Origin: Vicinamibacterales bacterium
GTDB lineage: Bacteria > Acidobacteriota > Vicinamibacteria > Vicinamibacterales > 2-12-FULL-66-21
Length of the DNA stretch: 64,000 nucleotides
Direction of reading: 5' to 3'
Assembly (NCBI GenBank): GCA_036496585.1
Contig: DASXLB010000066.1
Coordinates: 1-64,000 of the forward strand
The notes under the pieces: generated by a model
Told to the model about the DNA's origin: nothing
Databases searched by the model: none
What the model saw: the letters and a program-made list of their open reading frames with translations, nothing else
Made by a program: the position numbers and the translations under genes
Shown: in pieces, positions 33,629 through 41,297 of the stretch
Numbering within the stretch: the first letter of the stretch is position 1
Layout of the letters: every line of letters starts with the position of its first letter

Positions 33629-35610
33629 TGGGCTTCCTTCGTGCCGCCTGAAGCGGCCATCAATTCGAGCACGTAGTCGCCGCGGGCGAGCGACGCAAAC
33701 GACAGGCTGGCGACCAGCCGGCGCGTCCCGAGCACCGGCTGGTCTTCGACGTTCAGCCGGAACTTCAGCGGCAGGCCGTAGCGATCGAGCAGGCGCGCTT
33801 CGAACCGCTCCACCGGACCGAGCACCGGCCACTCGAGCCGGAGCTTCTCGTCGTGAGCGAACACGAACGAGGCCGCCGGAATCGCCAGGCCGCGGGCGCT
33901 CGAACGGAAACCGAGCGGGTCGCCGACGAGCGACGCAGGGTCGACGCCGATCTGCACGCGCTCGGTAATCGAGGCCCCCTCCGAGTGGACGCGGATGAAC
34001 ATGTTCGACGGCGCGGCGCCGGCATCGATCGGTACCTGCAGCGACGCGCGGCCGTTGGCGCCGAGCCGCCCGTGTGCGGTGCCGACCGATTCGCCTGACC
34101 CGGCTTCCGCGATGACGTCGAGCGCCGCGCCGTCGTTCCAGCGTCCGGCGTCGACCGCCACTGACGGCGTCTCGATCGTCACGTAGAGCATCCGGCCGGC
34201 CAGCGCGCCATAGGCGATGAACTGCGCCGAAGGACGTACGGCGCTGAGCGTGGCGAGTGCGGCCGCGACCGGCGCCGGCGTCACGTGTGCGCCCGGTTTC
34301 GGCGGCGCTGACAAGCTGGCGACGTCTTCGGCGGTGGGCGCGCGGTAGCCGCTGCGCGCGCGGATCTCGGCGCCGGTCCGTTTCAGGCGGACGCGGATCG
34401 ACCGGAACCGCCCGTCCCACTTTGTATTGGTCGTGTAGTAGCCGAGCAGGTAGTGCGTCCCGACGTCGGCCGCGATGCGCTTCAATCCGCCGGGGACGTC
34501 GCCCTGCGGCGGCACCGCGAAGCCGTCGGTATCCTTGGCCAGTGCCAGCAGCGAGTCGACGAGCTCGGCCGGCGGATGCTGGGGCCAGCGGAAACCGGAG
34601 GCGAGGAGCTCCGGCGGCAGCGCCGGGTGCGGATTCCAGATGCCGATCGGATAGAACGAGATGTTCGAGGCGCGCGCCGATCGGGTCAGGTCCGTGAAAC
34701 GGTGCTCGAAATCGATGTCCTTGAGCCGCTGCCGCTCCTGACGGCAGTAGGCCTCGTGCATGTCAGGCCCGGCGCGCTGGATCCGCCCATTGACCATGCC
34801 CATCTTCGGCAGCGAGATCGGGTGCGAGTCGTCGGTGCGGCGGTCGGGCGTCACGCGCGCGATCCCGTTGGAGATGAAGACGATGCTGGTGTGATCCTCG
34901 CGCACCTGGCCGAGCATCCGGACGAGTCCCTCGAGCAGTGTGAAGGTGGTGTCGGCGCGTACCCGCGAGTTCATGCCGTCCATGCCGCAGCCCGCCATCA
35001 CCATCGCGTCCTCGCGATACGGGGTCCGTAGCCAGTCGGGATCGGCGATCTCTTCCTCGATCGAGCTGAGCCGACGTCCGAGCACGACGCTGTCCCAGGG
35101 ATCGTCGGTGGTGACGAAGCCGACGAGATCGCGCGGCTCGATCGTGCTGCGCAGATACTCGAGGAGCGGACCGCGGGTCGCCAGCCAGGTGTCGCGGTCG
35201 AAGGCCTGGCGATCGAGGACGAAGACCAGGACGCGGTAGCGGGAGTCGGCGGCCAGCTCGAGCGCCTCGCGCGCCGACATCTGCACCGACCGGTCGTCGT
35301 CGGACAGTTTCTCGCCGTAGTCAATGAGCTCGGCGTTCTCGACCTTCTGCGGGCGGCCGTCCTCGGAAATCTCGAAATCGTCCGGCGTCAGCCCGCGAAT
35401 GATCTGTCCGCCGCCCTGGGTGGGATACGCGTCGACCGTCACCAGGTGGGCGCCGACCCGGAAGACAGGCGGCTTCTGATCGGATTGCTGCGCAGAAGGG
35501 AAGGAACCGAATAGACCGAACGCGAAGGAGACGAAGGACACGAAGGATCGGGAGAAGCGGAGCGTTCCGCTCCTTCGTGTCCTTCGTCTCCTTCGCGTTA
35601 GTGGTCCCAT
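33604..35610 (-). CDS. VWFA-related Acidobacterial-domain protein (downstream tandem copy)
   Basis: A 668-residue exported protein. After a repeat-derived signal peptide (1-40) it shows VFRVGAHLVTVDAYPTQ, the GLTPDDFEISEDGRPQKVENAELI domain, and a von Willebrand A-like core with YRVLVFVLD, IVFISNG and HYLLGYYTTNTKWDGRFRSIRVRLK, the block that marks the Acidobacteria-specific VWFA family. A C-terminal ~200-residue part has beta-sandwich character. These surface or periplasmic proteins are thought to bind other proteins; no enzymatic role is known. It is the second of two tandem paralogues. The two arms of a 27-bp inverted repeat encode the Arg-rich n-region and the SFVSFVSFA h-region. Confidence 0.88.
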   Translation of the reverse strand: MGPLTRRRRRTRRSGTLRFSRSFVSFVSFAFGLFGSFPSAQQSDQKPPVFRVGAHLVTVDAYPTQGGGQIIRGLTPDDFEISEDGRPQKVENAELIDYGEKLSDDDRSVQMSAREALELAADSRYRVLVFVLDRQAFDRDTWLATRGPLLEYLRSTIEPRDLVGFVTTDDPWDSVVLGRRLSSIEEEIADPDWLRTPYREDAMVMAGCGMDGMNSRVRADTTFTLLEGLVRMLGQVREDHTSIVFISNGIARVTPDRRTDDSHPISLPKMGMVNGRIQRAGPDMHEAYCRQERQRLKDIDFEHRFTDLTRSARASNISFYPIGIWNPHPALPPELLASGFRWPQHPPAELVDSLLALAKDTDGFAVPPQGDVPGGLKRIAADVGTHYLLGYYTTNTKWDGRFRSIRVRLKRTGAEIRARSGYRAPTAEDVASLSAPPKPGAHVTPAPVAAALATLSAVRPSAQFIAYGALAGRMLYVTIETPSVAVDAGRWNDGAALDVIAEAGSGESVGTAHGRLGANGRASLQVPIDAGAAPSNMFIRVHSEGASITERVQIGVDPASLVGDPLGFRSSARGLAIPAASFVFAHDEKLRLEWPVLGPVERFEARLLDRYGLPLKFRLNVEDQPVLGTRRLVASLSFASLARGDYVLELMAASGGTKEAHYLALRVN
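35521..35597. repeat. 27-bp perfect inverted repeat inside the signal-peptide codons
   Basis: Arms at 35521-35547 and 35571-35597 are perfect reverse complements separated by 23 bases. Each arm consists of three CTTCGTGTC-type 9-mers. In the minus-strand message the first arm encodes TRRRRRTRR and the second encodes SFVSFVSFA. The message could also fold into a 27-bp stem starting 13 bases after the start codon. Confidence 0.88.
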
Positions 35611-35721
35611 GGCGTCACCGTCAGCTCGATAGAGTAAACGTCGCCGGCACACAACGCCAGTGCCAGCTCGCGCGGTCCTGTCGTTTTCGTTTTCCGAAAA
35701 CGCGGCTGGGATCGGCCTCGT

Positions 35722-35760
35722 CCCTTCGCTCCTTCGCTCCTTGGTCCTCCTTCGCGTCCT
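35722..35760. repeat. CTTCGTGTC-family repeat tract, downstream of the upstream VWFA gene
   Basis: It reads as CCTTCGCTCCTTCGCTCC followed by close variants and lies immediately after the stop codon of the gene that ends at 35762. Same 9-base periodicity and composition as the repeats at 35521-35597 and 37526-37573. Confidence 0.7.
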
Positions 35761-35761
35761 T

Positions 35762-37459
35762 CTATTTCATGATGAACGTGAGACGTCGGCGCTCCGTCCG
35801 GCCGCCGGACGCCGCGGTCAGTTCGAGGGAATAGCCGCCGCGGCCGAACGGCGCCAACGCCAACTCGACGACGACGATCTTGCCGTCGGCAGACTCGGAA
35901 ACCGGCACCTCGAACGGCATCGGTTTGCCGGCGGTGTCGAGCATGCGCGCCTCTCGGCGATCGAGCCCGGCCAGTACCGGCCACTCGACGCGGAGGCGAT
36001 CCGAGCGGACGAATTCGAGCGGCTTCGCCCGCTCGGGCGGCTGTGTGCGGCTGACCCGGTATGCGATCGGCTCGCCAATGACGGCCGGCGGACCGCTCGC
36101 CATCTCGGCGGCGGCAGCGGCGGCCTGGGACGCAGAGCCGCGCTGGGCGAGGTCGGTCATCTCGGCTTCCGTCGGCGCGCGATACTGGCGCCGCGCCCGA
36201 ATGGTCTTCCCCTTCAACTTGACGGTGATCTTCCGAAGGCCGCCGTCGAACTTCGTGTTCGTCGTGTAGTAGCCGAGCACGTAGTAGGCGGCCAGATCGT
36301 CGGCGATGCGCTTGAAACCGGCGTTCAGATCGTTGGTATCGACGACGGCGATGCCGTCGGTCTCTTCGGCGAGCGATCGCAAATCGTTGTAGGCCGTCTT
36401 CACCGACGCCTGCTGCGCGATCGAGGGCGGCGCCTGCAGCCCCCCAGGCGTGATCACGTAGACACTGACGTTCTGGCGCTTGGCCTCGTCGAGCAGTTCG
36501 CGATACCGCGGCTCGAAGTCCATCAGCGAGAGCCGTCCCGCTTCGGCCATGCAGCCGTCCATGCTGCCGCCGCGGCCGTTCGTGTAGATCTCGCGATTGT
36601 CGCCGGTGACGCGCCCGTTCTGGATGCCGTTCTGGCCGGCCCTGCCGCCCTGCGATGCCACCAGCGATTCGTAGAGGCTCCGGTTGGGCCCCCATCGCGG
36701 CAGCAGATTGGTGACGAGGACGAGGTTCTTGCGCTCCTGACGCAGCGAGCCGAGCTGCGCGGTCAACTCGTGAAGGTTGGTGTAGCTCGCGTCGGCGCGG
36801 TAGAGGAATTTCAGTTGCTCGACCGCGGACCCGAAATCACAGGCGCCCAGCACTTCGTCGGCTTCGTCCCGCTCGATGACGTTGGCGCGAAAGAGATCCT
36901 TGACCTGGCTGACCGTTACCGTGGTCTTCTGGGCAAGCACCAGATCCTTGACCGAGTTGCGCGTCGTCATCAGCGCGTAGAGATCCTGCGAGCCGATGAC
37001 GCGCTCGAAGAAATTCACGAGCGGCTGCTGTACTCGCGGCAAATCGCTGCTGGCGGAGAAGGCGCCCGCCGACTGGCTCAGCGTCAGGTCCACGTAGACG
37101 ACGAACACGCGATACCGCGGGTCGGCCGCCATGTCGAATCCGGTCTGCTGCGAGACCGGGTCGCGGCGCTCGGCCTCCGGCGTCAGGGTGTCGAAGCGGA
37201 TGAAGTCGAGGCTGTCGATCGCCTGCGGCTTGCCGTCCTCGAGGATCTCGAAGTCCGCCGGCGTGAGCCCTTCGACGATCCGGCCGTCCTGCATCGGGTA
37301 GGCATCGACGCGCACGAAATGCGTCCCGCCCCGGAACAGCGGCCGCTGCTGCGCCTGGGTGGGCGCCTCCGGCCGCTGCGCCGCCAGGCACACGAACAAG
37401 AAGGATAAGAAGAACGCGAAGGAGGCGAAGGACACGAAGGAGCGGGTGCGTTTCGTCAT
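35762..37459 (-). CDS. VWFA-related Acidobacterial-domain protein (upstream tandem copy)
   Basis: A 565-residue exported paralogue of the gene immediately downstream. Signal peptide MTKRTRSFVSFASFAFFLSF then a cleavage-like LAAQ. The family blocks are FVRVDAYPMQDGRIVEGLTPADFEILEDGKPQ, YRVFVVYVDL, LVLVTNLLPRWG and YYVLGYYTTNTKFDGGLRKITVKLKG. It has one Cys in the signal peptide (FVCLAAQ), which is not a proper lipobox since Val precedes it. The start at 37459 is set by the signal peptide. The h-region is encoded by the same CTTCGTGTC repeats that make the signal peptide of the next gene. Function is unknown; the tandem pair follows the MoxR/VWA block and may belong to it. Confidence 0.88.
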   Translation of the reverse strand: MTKRTRSFVSFASFAFFLSFLFVCLAAQRPEAPTQAQQRPLFRGGTHFVRVDAYPMQDGRIVEGLTPADFEILEDGKPQAIDSLDFIRFDTLTPEAERRDPVSQQTGFDMAADPRYRVFVVYVDLTLSQSAGAFSASSDLPRVQQPLVNFFERVIGSQDLYALMTTRNSVKDLVLAQKTTVTVSQVKDLFRANVIERDEADEVLGACDFGSAVEQLKFLYRADASYTNLHELTAQLGSLRQERKNLVLVTNLLPRWGPNRSLYESLVASQGGRAGQNGIQNGRVTGDNREIYTNGRGGSMDGCMAEAGRLSLMDFEPRYRELLDEAKRQNVSVYVITPGGLQAPPSIAQQASVKTAYNDLRSLAEETDGIAVVDTNDLNAGFKRIADDLAAYYVLGYYTTNTKFDGGLRKITVKLKGKTIRARRQYRAPTEAEMTDLAQRGSASQAAAAAAEMASGPPAVIGEPIAYRVSRTQPPERAKPLEFVRSDRLRVEWPVLAGLDRREARMLDTAGKPMPFEVPVSESADGKIVVVELALAPFGRGGYSLELTAASGGRTERRRLTFIMK

Positions 37460-37525
37460 CGCATCACCCAGACGCTGGCGTCTGATTATTACACTGGCTG
37501 CCGCGGTCACCCCAAACGACGATCC

Positions 37526-37573
37526 TTCGTGCCTTTCGTGCCCCTTCGTGCCCTTCGTCTCCTTCGTGTCCCT
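37526..37573. repeat. CTTCGTGTC-family repeat tract between DUF4175 and VWFA genes
   Basis: Five to six units such as CCTTCGTGC, CTTTCGTGCC, CCTTCGTCT and CCTTCGTGTC fill most of the 115-base gap and end right at the stop codon of the DUF4175 gene (37575). The units match those in the two VWFA signal peptides. Confidence 0.8.
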
Positions 37574-37574
37574 G

Positions 37575-40500
37575 TTACTTCCCGCCCTTCGACAACGACC
37601 GGTAGTACTGTTCGACGAGCTTACGGTACTGCTCGGGCACGTCGTCGGTACCGGAGAGGAAGACCTGATTCTGATTGGCGTCGAGCTTGCGCCGCAGGGT
37701 GTACTCGAAGCGCTTCACGTTGTCGGCGAGCGCCTGCTCGAGGCCGGCGACGTTCTGCGCGTTGGTGTATGCACTCTCGTCGTCCAGCTTGCGCAGGCCC
37801 TTGACGATGTCGTCGATCTCCTTGGTGTCCATTTTCTGCTGGCCGAGGAGCCGCCGCAGTGTTTCCGCGTCCGCGGCGCGCTGCCGCGCCTCGGCGCGGA
37901 ACTGGCGGATCTGCTCGTCGGTGAAACGGCCTGGGCCCGAGGTCGGCGAACCGTTCGGATTCATCATGCCGGCGGTGTTGCTGCCCTGGCCATTGCGTCC
38001 GCCTTGCGTCGGATCGCCCTGATTGCGGCCGCCGTTGCCGCCCTGCTGGCCATTCTGCTGCTGGCCGCCACCCTGCTGGCCGTTCTGCCCTTGTTGCCCT
38101 TGCTGACCGTTCTGGCCTTGTTGCCCTTGCTGGCCCTGTTGGCCTTGTTGCCCTTGCTGGCCCTGTTGGCCTTGCTGGCCTTGCTGCCCCTGCTGGTTCT
38201 GGGACTGCCCGCCTTGGCGCTGGCCGTTCTGGTTCTGGCCGTTCTGGCTTTGGCCGTTCTGGCTTTGCTGGCCGGCACGATTGCCCTGCTGCTGCGAGTC
38301 GCCGCGCATACGTTCGCCGAGCGACTGCAGCCCCTCCGCCAGTTGACGAGCCTTGTCGAGCGCCTGAGCGTTCGGGTCGGCGGGCGTCCGGCCGACGGCG
38401 GACGCGGCCTCGCCGATCTTCTTCTTCAGATCGTCGAGGTTGTTCTGGACGTCGCGATCGAATGCGGCGACGTCGGACGCCGAGCTGCCGCCGCGCAGCA
38501 TGCCGTCCGAATAGCGAATCTTGTCGCGGATGCGCTTGTCGCGGATGGTATTGGCCGCGTCGGTCAGCTTGCGTGACGCCTCGCGCTCGTTCTTGAACAT
38601 GTCGCCGGCGGTGCGATCGAGCTGTTTCTCGAACTGATCGACCTGGCCGGCGAGCTGCTGCTTGCGCTCACTCAGCTGCTGCGCCTTGCCGGCGCGCGCG
38701 TCCCCCTGCTGCTGATCGAGCTTGCCGACATCGTCCTGTATCTGCTGCTGGTCGCGGGCCATCGCCTCGGCCTGGCGCAGCGCGTCCTGCACGTCGCGCC
38801 CGGTGCGCTGCGACTGCGACTGCTGCAGCTGGCGCTCGGCTTCCTTGAGCTGCTCCATCGCTCCCGCCGCCGCAGCTGCGGCATTCGGGTCGCCGTTGGC
38901 CGCGGCCTGCCGCATCTTGTTCGCGGCGTCCTGCAGCTGCCGCGCCGTCTGCTGCAACTGCGGCCGGTTCTCGTCGCGCGCCAGTTTTTCGAGTTGGCGC
39001 GCCGCTTCTTCGGCCTGGTCGGCGAGCTGCCGCTGCGCGTCCCCTCCCGCCTGCCCCTGCCCCTGTGCGGCACGCCGGCGCTGCTGCTCGGCCTGTTGTT
39101 CCTGGCGGCGCGCCAGCTCCTTCAACTTCTCGGCGAGCTCGTCGATCTTCTGGTCGGCCTGCTGCTGCGACGCGCGCTGCGCGGTCTCGTACTGGTTGGC
39201 CATCTTGTCGACTTCGAGCTCGAACAGATCGGCGAGTTCCTCGGCCATCTTCTGGCTGCCGCCGCCACCCCCGCCCCCCTGCTGCTGTTGCGTAGAGACC
39301 TGCAGCTCGTATTCCTCCTCGGCCTTCTGCAGCGCCTCGAGGGCCTTGTGCTCGAGCGGCAGCGCCTGATCGGGCGCCCCGGCCTGCAGCCTGGCCGCGG
39401 CCGACTGCATGTCGGGCATCGACTGCTTCAGGAAGTCGGTAATCTTCTTGAACCGCTCGGCCTGATCGCCGACCCGCGTCGCGAAATTGGTGAGGAGCTC
39501 GTTGACCTGGTCCTGCAACCGCTTCTGCATTAGGCCGGCGACGACGGCGCCCTGCTTGGTCTTCTCCTCGCCGCTCGCCTTGCGATCGCGCTGCAGGTTG
39601 AAGGTCGCCGCGATGATCTGGCGCTCCTGCTCCGACAGGCTGTTGACCTGGTTCTGCTGGCCGCCGCCCCCGCCGCCCGCCTGCGAATCGGCCTTGCGGA
39701 AGTCCTTGGTCAGCGGACGGATGCGCACGAAGTAGAGATCGCTCGTCGCCTTCTGCGGCCCGGCGACGGTGTTGTTGTCGAACGCGCGCGCATAGTACGA
39801 GACCGAGTCGCCAGCCTTCACGCCCATCTCTTCCATGTAGAGCGTGTGACCGGCCGACACCGTCGGCATGCGGGTGCTGCCGTCGAACAGCTTGACCGTC
39901 TTCTCGGCGCCGCCGTTGACGCTGTAGACCAGCTCCATAGACTTGATGCCGTAGTCGTCTTCCGCCTTCGCCTCGAGGAACACCTCTTCAATCGGCGAAG
40001 CCGACGTGTCGCGGCCAGGCTTGACGAACGAGACCGACGGTGGCTGATCGTTGAGGACGTCGATCGAGTATTTCGGCGAGCCGTTGACGCGGGAACCGCC
40101 GGGCGAATCGAGATCGATGCGGTAGAAGCCGTCGTGATCGGCCGTGAACGAAGACTGCAGCGTGCCGTCGGCGTCGGCGCTCATCGGCACCTGGGTCTTG
40201 TCGTCGATCACGATCGCCCCGCCGTTCGCCTTCATCGTCGTGACGGCCCGCACCCGGACTTCGGTGCCGCGGATGACGGCCACGTCGCCGCCGTCCTCGA
40301 TCTTGCGCGGCGCCAGGCCGGTATAGGCGGGAAAGTGGTACTCGAGCTCGAGCTTCTGGACGTAGGGCATGTCCGCCACCTTCAGGTTGAAGATCGGCGA
40401 ACGGACTCCGACCGCCTCGATGAAATACTCGACGGGGGCGGCCACGTCGAAGAGCGTGCCCTCATAGCGATCGTCGCTGCGCACGAGCGGGACGCGCTCG

Positions 40501-41210
40501 AACGCCGCGGTCGCCGACCTGCGCACCATCAGCACCGCCTGATCGGCCTGGAAGCCGACCAGCTTCGCGGTGACGGGCTGATCGGCGCCGCGCGGCAGGG
40601 TGTGATTGCCGGGCGTGACCTCGATGCGGTACGTCGCCGCCTCGACGCTGCGCGAGACGACGAGCAGGGCCGACAGGGCATGCCGCATATAGGCGGGACC
40701 GAGCAGGAACACCAGCGCCGCGATCGCGAACACGCCGCCGAGCGCGCCGGAGTAGCGCCTGACCGGCGCCCGCTCGACGCGCCGGCCATCCTCGATGGCG
40801 CGCACCTTCTCGACCGCGTTCTGCACCAGCCTCGCGACGAGCACCGGCGAAGGGGCCGCGCCAGCCGTTTTCTCCGCTTCCACGGCGCTGATGATCGCCG
40901 CCTCGAGCGAGGGCTCGTGCTCCTCGAGATAGAGCGCCACCTGTTCGTCGGTCACGCGGCGCAGCTGCGGCCGCACCAGCAGCAGGTACCCCGCCAGGCC
41001 GACGACCAGCGCGAGCGCGATGCGGAAGCCGAGGATCGACTCGGGGGTGAACCGCATCCACTGCAGCGCGAACGCCGACAGGATCAGCGCCGCGGCGATG
41101 CAGCCCGCTGTCAGGGCACCGCCGCGCAGCGCGATCTTGGTCCGCCAGCGCCGGCGCACCTCGTGGATGATGGCGATGAGGTCGGACCGGCCGTCTCCGT
41201 GCTGCATCAT
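37575..41210 (-). CDS. DUF4175-family membrane protein with QQG repeat region
   Basis: A 1211-residue protein. Two membrane spans lie at about 25-50 and 60-82, and a third near 160. An extracytoplasmic Ig-like part (~190-500) follows, with YFIEAVGVRSPIFNLKV and DDYGIKSMELVYSVNGG. A long Gln/Ala/Glu-rich coiled-coil region runs to ~960. Residues ~973-1062 are a low-complexity QQG/NGQ tract, and the C-terminal ~110 residues are again helical. The layout fits DUF4175 (PF13779), commonly found beside MoxR/DUF58/VWA genes in several phyla. Function is unknown; a scaffold role is plausible. The start is one of two adjacent ATG codons with GAGGGTG upstream. Confidence 0.8.
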   Translation of the reverse strand: MMQHGDGRSDLIAIIHEVRRRWRTKIALRGGALTAGCIAAALILSAFALQWMRFTPESILGFRIALALVVGLAGYLLLVRPQLRRVTDEQVALYLEEHEPSLEAAIISAVEAEKTAGAAPSPVLVARLVQNAVEKVRAIEDGRRVERAPVRRYSGALGGVFAIAALVFLLGPAYMRHALSALLVVSRSVEAATYRIEVTPGNHTLPRGADQPVTAKLVGFQADQAVLMVRRSATAAFERVPLVRSDDRYEGTLFDVAAPVEYFIEAVGVRSPIFNLKVADMPYVQKLELEYHFPAYTGLAPRKIEDGGDVAVIRGTEVRVRAVTTMKANGGAIVIDDKTQVPMSADADGTLQSSFTADHDGFYRIDLDSPGGSRVNGSPKYSIDVLNDQPPSVSFVKPGRDTSASPIEEVFLEAKAEDDYGIKSMELVYSVNGGAEKTVKLFDGSTRMPTVSAGHTLYMEEMGVKAGDSVSYYARAFDNNTVAGPQKATSDLYFVRIRPLTKDFRKADSQAGGGGGGQQNQVNSLSEQERQIIAATFNLQRDRKASGEEKTKQGAVVAGLMQKRLQDQVNELLTNFATRVGDQAERFKKITDFLKQSMPDMQSAAARLQAGAPDQALPLEHKALEALQKAEEEYELQVSTQQQQGGGGGGGSQKMAEELADLFELEVDKMANQYETAQRASQQQADQKIDELAEKLKELARRQEQQAEQQRRRAAQGQGQAGGDAQRQLADQAEEAARQLEKLARDENRPQLQQTARQLQDAANKMRQAAANGDPNAAAAAAGAMEQLKEAERQLQQSQSQRTGRDVQDALRQAEAMARDQQQIQDDVGKLDQQQGDARAGKAQQLSERKQQLAGQVDQFEKQLDRTAGDMFKNEREASRKLTDAANTIRDKRIRDKIRYSDGMLRGGSSASDVAAFDRDVQNNLDDLKKKIGEAASAVGRTPADPNAQALDKARQLAEGLQSLGERMRGDSQQQGNRAGQQSQNGQSQNGQNQNGQRQGGQSQNQQGQQGQQGQQGQQGQQGQQGQQGQQGQNGQQGQQGQNGQQGGGQQQNGQQGGNGGRNQGDPTQGGRNGQGSNTAGMMNPNGSPTSGPGRFTDEQIRQFRAEARQRAADAETLRRLLGQQKMDTKEIDDIVKGLRKLDDESAYTNAQNVAGLEQALADNVKRFEYTLRRKLDANQNQVFLSGTDDVPEQYRKLVEQYYRSLSKGGK
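38025..38290. repeat. QQG/NGQ-coding microrepeat tract in the DUF4175 gene
   Basis: A run of short units reading TTGCCC, CTGGCC and TTGGCC on the plus strand encodes tandem QQG and NGQ on the minus strand. The repetition is at the 9-base level, so copy number may vary between strains. It is not a CRISPR array: there are no spacers. Confidence 0.8.
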
Positions 41211-41229
41211 GACACCCTCGATCTTCACC

Positions 41230-41280
41230 GGGGGCTTCGCCCCTCGGACTTACTGACCCGCTCGCTCACGCTCGTTCGCA
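41230..41280. repeat. Dispersed intergenic repeat, copy 2
   Basis: In reverse complement it contains GCGAACGAGC, GAGCGAGC and GTCCGAGGGGCGAAGCCC, the same ordered blocks as at 29867-29946. It lies in the 87-base gap between the BatA-like gene and the DUF4175 gene. Confidence 0.55.
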
Positions 41281-41297
41281 ACGCCCGATCGACGTCC

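Noticed and set aside
38025..38290. Short tandem repeats resembling a repeat array
   Set aside because: Not CRISPR: repeats are 6-9 bases long with no unique spacers and lie within a coding frame.
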